Shown: positions 15,907 through 24,749, numbered from the stretch's first letter. The stretch is DNA of 47,932 nt from Deltaproteobacteria bacterium (GCA_016931115.1 JAFGFM010000075.1:1-47932); one strand, 5' to 3'. Translations and numbers: made by a program. Notes: generated by a model from the sequence alone, not told the origin.

Positions 15907-16231
15907 CAGAGACGGGTTCTATCCGCCGCCGCAGTATGGCTATGGCGCATTGTCGTCAAGCTAAGGCGAAAAGCAAAAGCCTAAAGATATCTCATGTAGA
16001 GGCGCAAAAAACACTGAGAAAATCAAATGCTTTTTAACATAATATTTTTTGTTTCTTAACTTTGTGAGCTTTGTGACTTTGTGTGAGAAATGATTTTTTG
16101 TCTTGAATTATGAATAGATGTTTTTCTCAGGGATCTTTATCATATATCCCCTACCAAGTAATATGTTTTCGGTACGATATTTTTGTTAACTTGACGCCAA
16201 TGGGCTATGGCGGGACAAGAACCCGTCTCTA
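15907..16231. repeat. Inverted-arm miniature element
   Basis: The left arm starts CAGAGACGGGTTCT (15907-15920) and the right arm ends AGAACCCGTCTCTAC (16218-16232). Homology continues inward for about 45 bases (GGCTATGGCG; TTGGCGTCAAG against CTTGACGCCAA) with indels. The 300-base segment carries no transposase. It may be a non-autonomous element or two inverted copies of a dispersed repeat. Confidence 0.55.
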
Positions 16232-16468
16232 CATAATAGATACCTGGTGTGAAACCCAGGCTTTAATCTCTATGGGCAAACAATAAAAGCGCCATAGGTG
16301 CGGTATATTAATAGCACTATGTGCGCCATTATTATCAGCCCCATCGGGGCGAAATATTAATCCCATTTATTCTGCACTTCTATGATGCTGTGAATATCTC
16401 AATGGCGTTTAACCCTTATCTTTGCCCTAAAATTTTTATGGGAGCCACAAAAGAAGTATTTTTGCATC

Positions 16469-16505
16469 TCAAAACCTCAAAAATCCTTCCTTTTTGAGGT
16501 TTTGA
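16469..16505. terminator. Perfect 15-bp hairpin, orphan terminator-like
   Basis: Arms 16469-16483 and 16491-16505 (TCAAAACCTCAAAAA and its complement) surround the loop TCCTTCC. There is no gene immediately before it on either strand; it sits about 130 bases before the secreted-protein start at 16639. It could be a relic or part of the repeat cluster. Confidence 0.45.
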
Positions 16506-16638
16506 AGTGTTTGAGTTGATTTTTGCATATTGTTGTCATATCTTCACCATGATTTAATAAAATTACAACGTTTCCGGTCACACAGGCATTAAAAAGCCTT
16601 GATGATATATTATCAACTTTTAACAAAGAGGGGGGATT

Positions 16639-17553
16639 ATGAAACGTCTTGTTACTGGTGTTTTTTTCATGCTTATTGTTGCGGCCATTGTTATGGCTGG
16701 TAGCGCTACCGCGCAGGATTCAAAGGTAGAGGTAAAGGCATGCTGCACTCGCGCAATGCTGCAGAAGGCAGTTGACAGCTATCTGGCTGCCCAGACATCT
16801 GGCGACATCACAAAAATGGAAATGGCCTCTTATGTAAAATATATGGAAAACATGGAGCCCATTGCAAAGGAAAAGGGGCTGTGGAATACAGCACTTCCCA
16901 TTGCATTCAGCCGCAGCTACCTTGACCCTGATATCTGCAAGACCTTTACAGAGATAATCGTTACTGAAGGCGGCCACCCATATGTAATTGGCACCAGGCT
17001 TACAGTAGAATTTGGAAAGATCTCAGAGATCGATTCACTTGTTACAGACAAGGATGACTGGCTTTTTAATGCGGAGAAATATCTAAAATACTCCCAGATA
17101 GAAGACTGGGGAGTATTACCCCCGGAAAAACGCAGCAGCAGGAGTCACCTCATTCAGGCTGGCAACTCATATCTTGATATCTTCCTTGATAAAAAGGTTG
17201 TTGTGCCCTGGGGCAAACCATGCGCAAGGCTTGAGGGCGGGGCATACACACTTGAACCATTTCCGGGGATGCCCGCACCAAAAGAGGAGCCGGGCTGCGA
17301 TATCGGCATACCGGATAATGTACCTATTGTAGGCCGCAGCTATCTGGTAGATGAAGAGCTTGGTGTAGTTAACATCTTCTGCCGCTTTGGGGATGCTGTT
17401 AAGGGCATGCCTGATTCACATATGTTCCGCCTTGTGGATGGAAAGCTCAGGTATGTCCACACCCTGAGCGTTTCGCCTCCCGGAGGCATGCAGATGCCCA
17501 TGCCTAAGAGCATACCGCTTAATAATGATAAGCCAAAGGTAGAGGGGAAATAA
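16639..17553 (+). CDS. Secreted protein, SnoaL/NTF2-like (possible DUF8021)
   Basis: The 304-aa product has a signal peptide (MKRLVTGVFFMLIVAAIV..., cleavage near ATA-QD, residue 25). The mature protein begins with a helix (AMLQKAVDSYLAAQTSGDITKM) typical of cone-shaped NTF2/SnoaL folds. A later block reads VDEELGVVNIFCRFGD followed by MPDSHMFRLVDGKLRYVHTLSV, which resembles DUF8021-type proteins, though I cannot verify the family. Cysteine pairs (CCTR at 35-36, and single Cys later) could form disulfides. AGAGGGGGG precedes the ATG. The gene is monocistronic, with a clear terminator following. Confidence 0.7.
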   Translation: MKRLVTGVFFMLIVAAIVMAGSATAQDSKVEVKACCTRAMLQKAVDSYLAAQTSGDITKMEMASYVKYMENMEPIAKEKGLWNTALPIAFSRSYLDPDICKTFTEIIVTEGGHPYVIGTRLTVEFGKISEIDSLVTDKDDWLFNAEKYLKYSQIEDWGVLPPEKRSSRSHLIQAGNSYLDIFLDKKVVVPWGKPCARLEGGAYTLEPFPGMPAPKEEPGCDIGIPDNVPIVGRSYLVDEELGVVNIFCRFGDAVKGMPDSHMFRLVDGKLRYVHTLSVSPPGGMQMPMPKSIPLNNDKPKVEGK

Positions 17554-17560
17554 AAAGATA

Positions 17561-17604
17561 AAGAGGTAATCAATGCGGAAAAACATCCGCACAGATTACC
17601 TCTT
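17561..17604. terminator. Intrinsic terminator / long hairpin
   Basis: AAGAGGTAATC (17561-17571) pairs with GATTACCTCTT (17594-17604), and inside it TGCGGA pairs with TCCGCA. It lies just after the secreted-protein stop codon and overlaps the 3' end of the small minus-strand gene 17570-17698. Confidence 0.75.
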
Positions 17605-17698
17605 CATTGATAAATGCAGTTATAGACTTGCCTGATTTTTTGGCTTCCCGTCGTATCAGTTTTTCTTTGTCAGATGAAATTCTTAATCTTAATGGCAT
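17570..17698 (-). CDS. Tiny ribbon-helix-helix/DUF1778-like protein (orphan antitoxin-like)
   Basis: The 42-codon frame starts at the ATG at 17698, with GAGG nine bases upstream. It begins MPLRLRISSDKEKLIRREAK and continues KSGKSITAFINEEV, a basic beta-strand followed by two helices, as in CopG/DUF1778 antitoxins. It is about half the length of usual DUF1778 proteins, and its last residues overlap the terminator hairpin of the opposite gene. No toxin gene adjoins it. It could be a genuine mini-RHH regulator or the remnant of a toxin-antitoxin module cut off by the rearrangement that placed it here. Confidence 0.55.
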   Translation of the reverse strand: MPLRLRISSDKEKLIRREAKKSGKSITAFINEEVICADVFPH

Positions 17699-17929
17699 AT
17701 ATTAACCTCTATTTGTATTTCAATTATGCTGATTTTATCACTGGATAACTAAAACATCAAAGAATGTAATCATATGATATGAGAGGTGTAAAAAAATTTT
17801 CCTTTATTTGATGATTTATTGTATCTTACCATTTTTTGGCATAAATTCGATGAAGAGTGAAATATATCTTTCATGGCTAACCACTGAGACGGCGGAGGTA
17901 TTGGAGAATTTTCTTTTAAGTTTTAATCG

Positions 17930-18058
17930 GTGTTCTCTGTGCTCTTGTATGGTTGAAGTGACAGACTAAAATTGAACCGCAAAGACGCAAAGGGCGCTAA
18001 GAAAAACAAAAATTATTTATTGATAATAAAATAAAAAGATTTTCTCCGTGCTCTCCGT
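17930..18058 (+). repeat. Long dispersed repeat, copy 2
   Basis: This copy matches 13521-13645 in the same orientation over about 110 bases or more. Unlike copy 1, its 3' end CTCTCCGTGTCCTCCGTGGT is uninterrupted. The rest of the gap 17699-18146 is AT-rich with no gene; the SDR ribosome binding site GTGGGGG is at its end. Confidence 0.8.
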
Positions 18059-18146
18059 GTCCTCCGTGGTAAAACATGTTACTGTATTTATGCCAATGTT
18101 TATATAACTGAACACTTTTTGTATAGAAAATAGAAGTGGGGGTAAT

Positions 18147-18890
18147 ATGAAAGGTAAGATTGCTCTTGTGACAGGGGCCGGGTCAGGCATAGGAAGAAGC
18201 ATTGCTATCGCCTTTAGTGAACATGGGGCTTATGTTATAGTTGCGGATATTGCACAGGAAGGGGCTGATGAGACTGTTTCCATAATTAAAGATCGCGGGG
18301 GCAGGGCAGAGTTCAGACCCTGCGATGTCTCGAAGGCAGACGACGTTAAGACACTCATAGATAGTATTGTTAAAGATCATGGGAGGCTTGATTATGCATG
18401 TAACAATGCAGGTATCCATAACCCCTGTAATGAGTTTCTGCCTGATGCAGATGAAAGTATATGGGACAGTATCATTGCTGTAAATTTAAAAGGCGTGTTT
18501 CTCTGCATGAAATATGAAACGAAAGTCATGCTGGAGCGGGGATGTGGGGTTATTGTTAATATTGCCTCCATGTCAGGGCTATTAGGTGAACCTGGGTCAT
18601 ACGCCTATGTGGCATCAAAGCATGGGATTATGGGGCTGACAAAGACCGCTGCATATGAATTTGCAGACAAGGGTATTCGCATTAATGCAGTCTGCCCTGC
18701 TGCGGTTGATACACCGGGTATGGCAAAGGCGCCGCCGGAATTCAGGAAGAAGTATACAGATTCAAACCCTATGAAAAGAATGGCAAGGCCGGAGGAGATA
18801 GCAGGGGCAGTTATGTGGCTCTGCTCTGATATAGCAGGGTTTGTAACCGGCACAGGATTAGTGATTGACGGCGGGGTGAGTACGATATAG
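18147..18890 (+). CDS. Short-chain dehydrogenase/reductase (classical SDR)
   Basis: The 247-aa cytoplasmic oxidoreductase has the cofactor motif TGAGSGIGRSIA (9-20), Asp at VVADIA, NNAGI (about 90), the catalytic Ser in NIASMSG, and the YVASK pair (Tyr and Lys of YxxxK). It ends with VTGTGLVIDGGVSTI. Length and layout are typical of FabG-like NAD(P)H-dependent SDRs. Asp at the end of the second strand (VADIAQEG) suggests NAD(H) preference. It stands alone, so the substrate cannot be inferred. Confidence 0.9.
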   Translation: MKGKIALVTGAGSGIGRSIAIAFSEHGAYVIVADIAQEGADETVSIIKDRGGRAEFRPCDVSKADDVKTLIDSIVKDHGRLDYACNNAGIHNPCNEFLPDADESIWDSIIAVNLKGVFLCMKYETKVMLERGCGVIVNIASMSGLLGEPGSYAYVASKHGIMGLTKTAAYEFADKGIRINAVCPAAVDTPGMAKAPPEFRKKYTDSNPMKRMARPEEIAGAVMWLCSDIAGFVTGTGLVIDGGVSTI

Positions 18891-18980
18891 TTTTAATATC
18901 CAAGGCTAAAATAAAGAAGAGTCCAAATCAAGGTGGATTCATATTTTACTTATTTAAGGAAATAAGGTTAATATACCATC

Positions 18981-19056
18981 ATGCCCGTGCAGACGGGCAT
19001 CCATTTGCTTTGGATTTAAATAATTCAAGTGGATTCCCGCCTTCGCGGGAATGACG
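18981..19056. repeat. Two palindromic dispersed repeats (ATGCCCGT... and GATTCCCGC...)
   Basis: ATGCCCGT-GCAG-ACGGGCAT (18981-19000) forms an eight-base-pair hairpin. ATTCCCGCCTTCGCGGGAAT (about 19032-19051) forms a second. A variant of the second element in the opposite orientation is at 32769-32795. They occupy the gap before the FAD/Fe-S gene. Confidence 0.7.
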
Positions 19057-19105
19057 ATGATATAATATTTTAAAAGGTAGCTAGGATTAGGATATAGGAC
19101 AGACA

Positions 19106-21715
19106 ATGAATTACATAGATGAAATTAAGAAAATAGTCGGTGATAAAAATATTTTCACTGACCGTGTAGAGTGCCTTTGTTATTCACGTGATATGTCTGT
19201 GCATCAGGGGATTCCTGATGCCATAGTGTTTCCCTCTACAACAGAGCAGGTCTCTGCCATCATGAAACTGGCAACCGCGCATAAGATACCTGTTGTTCCA
19301 AGGGGTACTGGTACAAGTGTCACAGGGGCAGTGCTCGCCATAAAGGGTGGCATAATACTAGATCTCCATCTCATGAATAATATCATCGAAATTAACAGGA
19401 AGGATTTTTATGCCCGCGTTGAAACAGGGGTAATATGTGATAACCTGAACAAGGTGCTTGCAAAAGATAACCTCATGTTCCCTCCAAACCCCGGGAGCGA
19501 GATTATTGCCACCATAGGCGGAATGGTATCTACAAATGCGAGTGGTCACAGGGCAATAAAATATGGCACTACCCGCGATTATATAAAGGGTTTAAAGGTG
19601 GTACTCTCTGATGGCAGAATTATCGATACAGGCACCATCGCACCCAAGTCATCTCTGGGCTATGACCTTACTCACCTCTTTTCTGCGGCTGAAGGCACCC
19701 TTGGAATCATCACTGAGATAATAGTTAAGATAATGCCAAAGCCTGAATACAGCGCCCTGGCCATGGCCATATTCGGCAATATCAATGCTGCGGTTGAGGC
19801 GGTTACAGAGATCTCCACATCAGGGATTCGTCTTGCCGCATGCGAGATCATGGATAACTTTGCCCTCAAGGCAGTAGAAAAGGCGCTTGGCAGGGATACA
19901 AGCAAGATAGAGGCAATGTTGCTTATAGAGGCAGATGGCGCTGAGCCTGTGGTTAAAAGGGATATGACCCGCATGGAAGAGATATGCGTTAGTCATGGCG
20001 GCATGGAATATACATGGAGTGATGACCCCATCAAGAGGGAAGAGATGATGAAGGCAAGGGGCGGGCTTGTGCCTACTCTTTCGCGCATAAAGCCGGGTAA
20101 CCGCATGATCTCCATTTCAGAGGATCTTGGCGTACCGTCTACACGTATCCCTGAAACCATAAAAAGGGCACAGGAGATATCTAAAAAACACGGTATACTT
20201 ATAACCTCTTTCGGTCATGTGGGTGATGGTAATATCCACACCACCTTTGTGGCGAATGTAAGGAGCAGGGAGGACTGGGACAGGGTAAAGGCAGCATCGG
20301 AGGAGCTGTTTGATGCTGTAATGAAGGCAGGAGGAACAATCACTGCGGAGCATGGTACAGGCCTTGCCAGGGCGCCCCATATTGAAAGGCAGCTTGGCGA
20401 GGGGCTCAATGTGATGAGGAGTATAAAAAAGGCGCTTGATCCCCTTAACATACTGAACCCGGGCAAGATGAATCTTGATAATGATGTCACAACGCCCGGT
20501 ATACTTGATCACTTTGCATTTAAACAGTTCTTTGATAACCCTGATAAAGTGAGCTCCTATGGTCCTGATACGGATAACGAGGTGCTATCCTGCATCCAGT
20601 GCGGATATTGTCGACGTGGTTGTCCCACATTTGGCGTAACTCACAGGGAGTCAAGAAATGCAAGGGGCCGCAACACCCTTGCCTATTATCTTATGACAGG
20701 AGAGGAAAAGCCCTCAAAGGAGCTGGCAGAGGCATTCTACTCCTGCGCAGCATGCCAGAGCTGCACCTATTTTTGCCCGGCCCTCATAAAGGTAGATGAT
20801 ATTGTTCAGGGCGCAAGGGAGAAGCTCTTCAGAGAGGGGTTTGGCTCAGAGCCTGTAGTTGCATTGCGAAAGAATATCTTTTCAACCGAGAATGTGTATG
20901 GCAGCCCGAGGGAGGAGAGGATAGAGATCTATCCCCCGGCGCTTCTTAAAAAGGCAGAAGAGGGTGAATTAAAGGAGAGAGCAGAGACTCTGCTATTTAT
21001 GGGGTGCGTTCCAAGCTATTCTGATACAGAGATGGTGCCCAGCCTTTTAAAACCACTTGATGCGGCAAAGGTTGATTATACTGTGCTTGGTGAGAATGAG
21101 GGGTGCTGCGGCCTTCCCCTTTACCTGATGGGGGCCGCTGATGATTTTAATGACCATATGCAGAAGATGATCGAAAGGATAAAAAAGACAGGGGCAAAGG
21201 AGCTTATAACCCCATGCGCAGGCTGTTACAAGGCATTTAAAAAGCTCTATGCAAAGCCCGGTAACTTTGATCTGGAGGTTTATCACTCTGTCCATTACCT
21301 TGAGAAACTCATCAGAGAGGGCAGGATAAAACTCAAAGAAGGTTTTTCCAAAAGGATCACCTACCATGATCCATGCGACCTGGGCAGGTCATTCAAGATA
21401 TTTGACGAACCGAGAAATATTTTAAACAGCATCCCGGGTGTTGATTTTGTTGAGATGGAGAGAAACAGGCTGCTCGCAAGGTGTTGCGGGGGTGGCGGCC
21501 TTATAATGGCAAATGACCATAACCTTGCAAAGGATGTTGCAACAGTAAGGGTAAGGGATGCCCTTGATGTGGGCGCGGAGCTTATTATCACAGGATGCGC
21601 TGCCTGCAAGGATAACCTTACAAAGGGGGCAAGGGCTATTCCAAAAGAAGAACGCAGGAATATCAAGGTTATTGATATTACCGAGCTTGTTGCTCAAATG
21701 ATGGAGGAGGCATAG
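19106..21715 (+). CDS. FAD-linked oxidase fused to Fe-S/CCG protein (GlcD-GlcF / D-lactate dehydrogenase-like)
   Basis: The 869-aa two-part enzyme has an N-terminal FAD-binding PCMH domain (about 35-215; PVVPRGTGTSVTGAV at 62-76, NPGSEIIATIGGMVSTNASG) and an FAD-oxidase C-terminal domain (to about 460; TAEHGTG, LDPLNILNPGKM). A two-cluster ferredoxin segment follows (CIQCGYCRRGCP from 496; CAACQSCTYFCP from 547), then two CCG domains (CCG at 667; CDLGR from 757, CCGGGG from 793). Relatives oxidise 2-hydroxy acids such as glycolate or D-lactate and pass electrons through the Fe-S part to quinone or electron-transfer proteins. Fusion of the flavin and Fe-S subunits is known in this superfamily. 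Substrate not determinable. Confidence 0.9.
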   Translation: MNYIDEIKKIVGDKNIFTDRVECLCYSRDMSVHQGIPDAIVFPSTTEQVSAIMKLATAHKIPVVPRGTGTSVTGAVLAIKGGIILDLHLMNNIIEINRKDFYARVETGVICDNLNKVLAKDNLMFPPNPGSEIIATIGGMVSTNASGHRAIKYGTTRDYIKGLKVVLSDGRIIDTGTIAPKSSLGYDLTHLFSAAEGTLGIITEIIVKIMPKPEYSALAMAIFGNINAAVEAVTEISTSGIRLAACEIMDNFALKAVEKALGRDTSKIEAMLLIEADGAEPVVKRDMTRMEEICVSHGGMEYTWSDDPIKREEMMKARGGLVPTLSRIKPGNRMISISEDLGVPSTRIPETIKRAQEISKKHGILITSFGHVGDGNIHTTFVANVRSREDWDRVKAASEELFDAVMKAGGTITAEHGTGLARAPHIERQLGEGLNVMRSIKKALDPLNILNPGKMNLDNDVTTPGILDHFAFKQFFDNPDKVSSYGPDTDNEVLSCIQCGYCRRGCPTFGVTHRESRNARGRNTLAYYLMTGEEKPSKELAEAFYSCAACQSCTYFCPALIKVDDIVQGAREKLFREGFGSEPVVALRKNIFSTENVYGSPREERIEIYPPALLKKAEEGELKERAETLLFMGCVPSYSDTEMVPSLLKPLDAAKVDYTVLGENEGCCGLPLYLMGAADDFNDHMQKMIERIKKTGAKELITPCAGCYKAFKKLYAKPGNFDLEVYHSVHYLEKLIREGRIKLKEGFSKRITYHDPCDLGRSFKIFDEPRNILNSIPGVDFVEMERNRLLARCCGGGGLIMANDHNLAKDVATVRVRDALDVGAELIITGCAACKDNLTKGARAIPKEERRNIKVIDITELVAQMMEEA

Positions 21716-21723
21716 TCTCGCGC

Positions 21724-22503
21724 TTATTTTCGAAGATCCCGGATATCAATAGCCTTTTTCCCAGAGAGACCGATATCGCGGGGTCTGGTAACCGGAGCTA
21801 TGCTGCCAGATGGTTTGATATATGTGACCTTTGCCTTACGCAAGGCAAGGGCATAGGGATAATTTATATTCGTGTTTTCAGCGACTTTGGGTGCAACTCC
21901 CTGTAGCCCATTTGCAAAATTAAAATACCAGGCCCTTGCAGGGTTGGTTTCTGCTTTATATGTTGTCCCTGACCAATATTCATATGGCGCGATATGTTCA
22001 AATGGTCCCCTGTTTATCAGCCCGAAAGAGGTCTCATTTTTTGCATCAATAGTGTATGCTCCTCTGTTTCCAAGCTCTTTGTAAAATAAGTGGCCAAGTT
22101 CCGAGGAGCTGATATTGTATCCGCCCGTGGTGGTACCGTTGTAACCCATATTGAATACACCATCAACCGTGTCCGGCAGATGCCACAGGTTATTCCCCCA
22201 GTCCACAGTGTAGCCCGGATTGAGTGTGATTTTAGTTATTACTGAAGTGAAACCATTTCCATTAAGCAGGTCCAGCCACTGCTGCTGATTGTCCCAGGAT
22301 CTTTTATAATTAGTGTAATCGAGCCACACTACAGATTCCCCATTATTATCAGAATCATCCCATATGAGCAGGTATGTCTGTGTGTTTGAAGGGGAGGTCT
22401 GATAATCTACATAACCAATGACAGTCAATTTTGCACTTGCAAAACCAGTAATTCCAAATGCCATTAATAGAATTATCAAAAATGATAAAATTATTTTTTT
22501 CAA
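21724..22503 (-). CDS. Exported DUF1566-like protein
   Basis: The 259-aa product has a signal peptide (to about residue 24, FASA-K). The remainder resembles DUF1566/Lcl C-terminal domains: a WDNQQQWLDLLN helix, NNLWHLPDTVDGVFNMGYN (the usual W-RLP-EL region), ELGHLFYKELGNRG, and YWSGTTYKAETNPARAWYFNFANGLQG. These domains are frequent in secreted proteins of anaerobic proteobacteria, often with PEP-CTERM tails; here the C-terminus is GLSGKKAIDIRDLRK, without such a tail. It is convergent with the FAD/Fe-S gene (eight-base gap). Function unknown; periplasmic or extracellular. Confidence 0.75.
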   Translation of the reverse strand: MKKIILSFLIILLMAFGITGFASAKLTVIGYVDYQTSPSNTQTYLLIWDDSDNNGESVVWLDYTNYKRSWDNQQQWLDLLNGNGFTSVITKITLNPGYTVDWGNNLWHLPDTVDGVFNMGYNGTTTGGYNISSSELGHLFYKELGNRGAYTIDAKNETSFGLINRGPFEHIAPYEYWSGTTYKAETNPARAWYFNFANGLQGVAPKVAENTNINYPYALALRKAKVTYIKPSGSIAPVTRPRDIGLSGKKAIDIRDLRK

Positions 22504-22551
22504 TTTTTTCTCCTGTTTATCGGGTTTAATTTTATGCAGTACCAGAAGCCA

Positions 22552-23421
22552 TTATGACCCCATAAGGGATTTGATGGCCTTGAGATCCATCTTTTTTATA
22601 AATTCCTGAGCCCTGTTTTTTTCTCCAGTTATCCGTATCACAACCGTCTGGACTTTTGTGTGCAGGATACCGGGGATAGGTTTAGCCTCCATGTAGGGGT
22701 TGCTATCCTGTTTAACATAATTGAAATAGCCTATAAAAATATATGTGCTTCCTTCGCGCCACCCCTGTTCTGTCTGTCCCAGTTCATCAATGCGAAATAT
22801 TTTGCACCCCTCAAAAACATCCTGTTTGGCTGGGATATCCATAAATTGCTGATAAAAGAGGTTGGCGCTAAAATCTACTCTTAATTCTATATCATGGGGG
22901 GTCAGCTCCGCGATCTTCTGGTCAATAACCTTTTTATCCGCTGCCCCCTGCTCATTTATCTTTTTACTGATTTCATTGATCTGCTTTTGAATTGCTTCTA
23001 TCTTTGCATTATCCTTGGTCTCAAATGCCTTGCCGAATTCCTTTGCAAGTCTATCCATTTCAGCAGTGCTCTCTTTCATCCTTTCAACTGCATTCTGCTT
23101 TTTTGTTATAGAAATCAGTTGCTGGTTTATCTCGGCTTTTGCAGCATTGATTTTGGCGCTGTCCTGCCACTTAATAAAATAATCCACCCTCATGGGGAAT
23201 TCTTCCTGCCCTGACACAACATAATCAGGGGGCATAATATCTGTTTTGCCAACCATTTCCCAGCCATCATGGGGTTCTGGTAATGCATTTTCAAAGGTGG
23301 AAAACACCTTGAGAGTAAAGGCCTTTTCATCCGGGGTTGATTTGCGGCTGTCACCATCAGCAAATGATGTTGAAATCCATAAAAGGGTAATCAAACCAGC
23401 ACATAGAAAATATTTTATCAT
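22552..23421 (-). CDS. Periplasmic coiled-coil protein of unknown function
   Basis: The 289-aa product has a signal peptide (ISTSFA-DG, about residue 21). A central Lys/Glu/Gln-rich stretch (about 90-175) with heptad spacing (INAAKAEINQQLISITKKQN; KAFETKDNAKIEAIQKQI) predicts a coiled coil. The flanks are globular: an N-terminal domain ending at FIKWQDS and a C-terminal half with ELRVDFSANLFYQQF and TYIFIGYFNYV. I recognise no family. It lies 39 bases downstream of the OmpA-family gene on the same strand, so the two are probably co-transcribed envelope proteins. Confidence 0.68.
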   Translation of the reverse strand: MIKYFLCAGLITLLWISTSFADGDSRKSTPDEKAFTLKVFSTFENALPEPHDGWEMVGKTDIMPPDYVVSGQEEFPMRVDYFIKWQDSAKINAAKAEINQQLISITKKQNAVERMKESTAEMDRLAKEFGKAFETKDNAKIEAIQKQINEISKKINEQGAADKKVIDQKIAELTPHDIELRVDFSANLFYQQFMDIPAKQDVFEGCKIFRIDELGQTEQGWREGSTYIFIGYFNYVKQDSNPYMEAKPIPGILHTKVQTVVIRITGEKNRAQEFIKKMDLKAIKSLMGS

Positions 23422-23460
23422 CTGTTCACCATGTGAAATAATTGATCTGCGATCCCTAGG

Positions 23461-24297
23461 CTACTGCTTAACCAGTTCCACTCTGCGGTTCTTCTGTTTC
23501 CCCTCCTCTGTGTCATTGGATGCAACAGGTGCAAGGGATGATACACCATGTGATTTCAGACGGTCAGATGCAATCCCATGTTTACTTATAAGCGTCCTGG
23601 TAACCGCTTCTGCTCTATCCCTGGAGAGCTTCATGTTTAAATCAAATGAGCCGTCGCTGTCTGTATGTCCAACCACATATACCTTGAGCGAGGGGTTATT
23701 CTGAAGCAGCTTTGCGATTTCAGCGATGGCAGCATCTGATTCAGGCTTTATATCAGCCTTTCCTGTGTCAAAATAGATGCCATATATGGAGACATGGCCG
23801 GTGCTGTTGATGTCATTTCCCATAACCTCGGCTGTTGCCACAACCTCCTGCTCCATGACCTTCTTTGTGATTGTAGTCAGGCGGTACATGGGATTGTAAC
23901 TCCTTACATCAATCCAGGTCTCACTCCCGTCTTTCTCAACCACGATGGTAGAGCATTTGTTAAAGTTATCATCAAAAATGACCTTCCCGCCGATCTTTTT
24001 CAGGGCATCCTGGATGTTCCTGCGGATCTTTAATTCCCCGGGCTCTGTTGCCCCCTTGTTAAGCTTGTATTCGATGTAATACTTGCTGCCTTCAACAACA
24101 ACTTGCTTTTTATCCTGATCAATGAATTTGTGACTGTCATAATCATTGTATTTATATCCTGAGATATAAAAATCCGGCATCCTTGTAAGCAGGGGATGCT
24201 CCTTGCTTCCTTTTACATCCGGTTCACCGACTGCTGTTAATGAAAAACAGGATAATAAAGCCAAAATCATAAAAAACAGTGTTATTATTCTTTTCAT
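23461..24297 (-). CDS. OmpA-family outer-membrane/peptidoglycan-associated protein
   Basis: The 278-aa product has a signal peptide (to about VGE, residue 25). An N-terminal domain (about 35-160) follows with YKYNDYDSHKFIDQDKKQVV and an IRRNIQDALKKIGGKVIFDD segment. The C-terminal OmpA-like peptidoglycan-binding domain (about 170-278) includes IYFDTGKADIKPES, VYVVGHTDSDGSFDLNMKLS, RAEAVTRTL and KQKNRRVEL. The Asp and Arg residues that bind diaminopimelate are present in the expected positions. AGGAGA lies six bases before the ATG. It is the first gene of a likely operon with the coiled-coil protein. Confidence 0.88.
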   Translation of the reverse strand: MKRIITLFFMILALLSCFSLTAVGEPDVKGSKEHPLLTRMPDFYISGYKYNDYDSHKFIDQDKKQVVVEGSKYYIEYKLNKGATEPGELKIRRNIQDALKKIGGKVIFDDNFNKCSTIVVEKDGSETWIDVRSYNPMYRLTTITKKVMEQEVVATAEVMGNDINSTGHVSIYGIYFDTGKADIKPESDAAIAEIAKLLQNNPSLKVYVVGHTDSDGSFDLNMKLSRDRAEAVTRTLISKHGIASDRLKSHGVSSLAPVASNDTEEGKQKNRRVELVKQ

Positions 24298-24749
24298 GTT
24301 ATTTCTCCTGATAGTTATTTTTCATGCTGTAAAAAATATAACAACTTTAAACCATAGTTACTATGAAAGCAAACACCATGTTTTGTGGCTGTGTTGAACT
24401 ACCCGGTTTAAGAAGTTATTGGATCATAATAGCTCTTCCCTTTTGCTCCTGTACAGGAGGCCCAGCCTGTCATGAATCCGGCAGGCTGTCAAAAACAGGG
24501 TGCTGTCACTATCTGTTTTTGGACTAAAGATGCTGTAAATATCTGATATTATATAGTAAAAGATCCTCATATCTGCTGGCATATTATATGCGGATTTAAG
24601 TTCAAGCCCTGCTCAGACCTGTATCTAAGGAGAGCATCAATCGGAGTGAGTGTCATAAAGAGCAGGTAATCCTTTTTCCAAAAGCAGTGGCGTAAGGCCT
24701 TTTTTTCAGGATTTAATAAACTGTGTATTAATCCTTAAAGGGGGTATGT
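24298..24749. other. 452-base divergent intergenic region with several hairpins
   Basis: No gene is seen. Successive foldable elements are CTCCTGTACAGGAG (24446-24459), CAGCCTG...CAGGCTG (24463-24488) and AAAAACAG...CTGTTTTT (24491-24520). A longer CCTGCTC...GAGCAGG pairing lies around 24610-24667, and a T7 tract near 24700. Both flanking genes start away from this region, so promoters and possibly a structured leader of the porin mRNA lie here. I do not recognise a known riboswitch. Confidence 0.45.

Larger units (their letters stand above)
15220..16638. other. Repeat-rich 1.4-kb non-coding region
   Basis: After the PEP-CTERM leader this region holds: a 42-base-period array (from 15491), GCCCCTTCGGGGC and CCCCTTTGGGG palindromes (about 15691 and 15752), an inverted pair of about 45-base arms (15907 and 16231), a GCGCCATA...GCGCC hairpin with CCCCATCGGGG (about 16300-16350), and a 15-base-pair hairpin (16469-16505). 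I find no credible gene. The 33-codon frame at 15886 lies in the repeat. Confidence 0.7.

Noticed and set aside
15886-15984. A 33-codon plus-strand frame (MKRPLLLQRRVLSAAAVWLW...) with GGAGAGGA upstream
   Set aside because: Its body coincides with the left arm of the inverted repeat pair at 15907/16231, so the frame is most likely an accident of repeat sequence.
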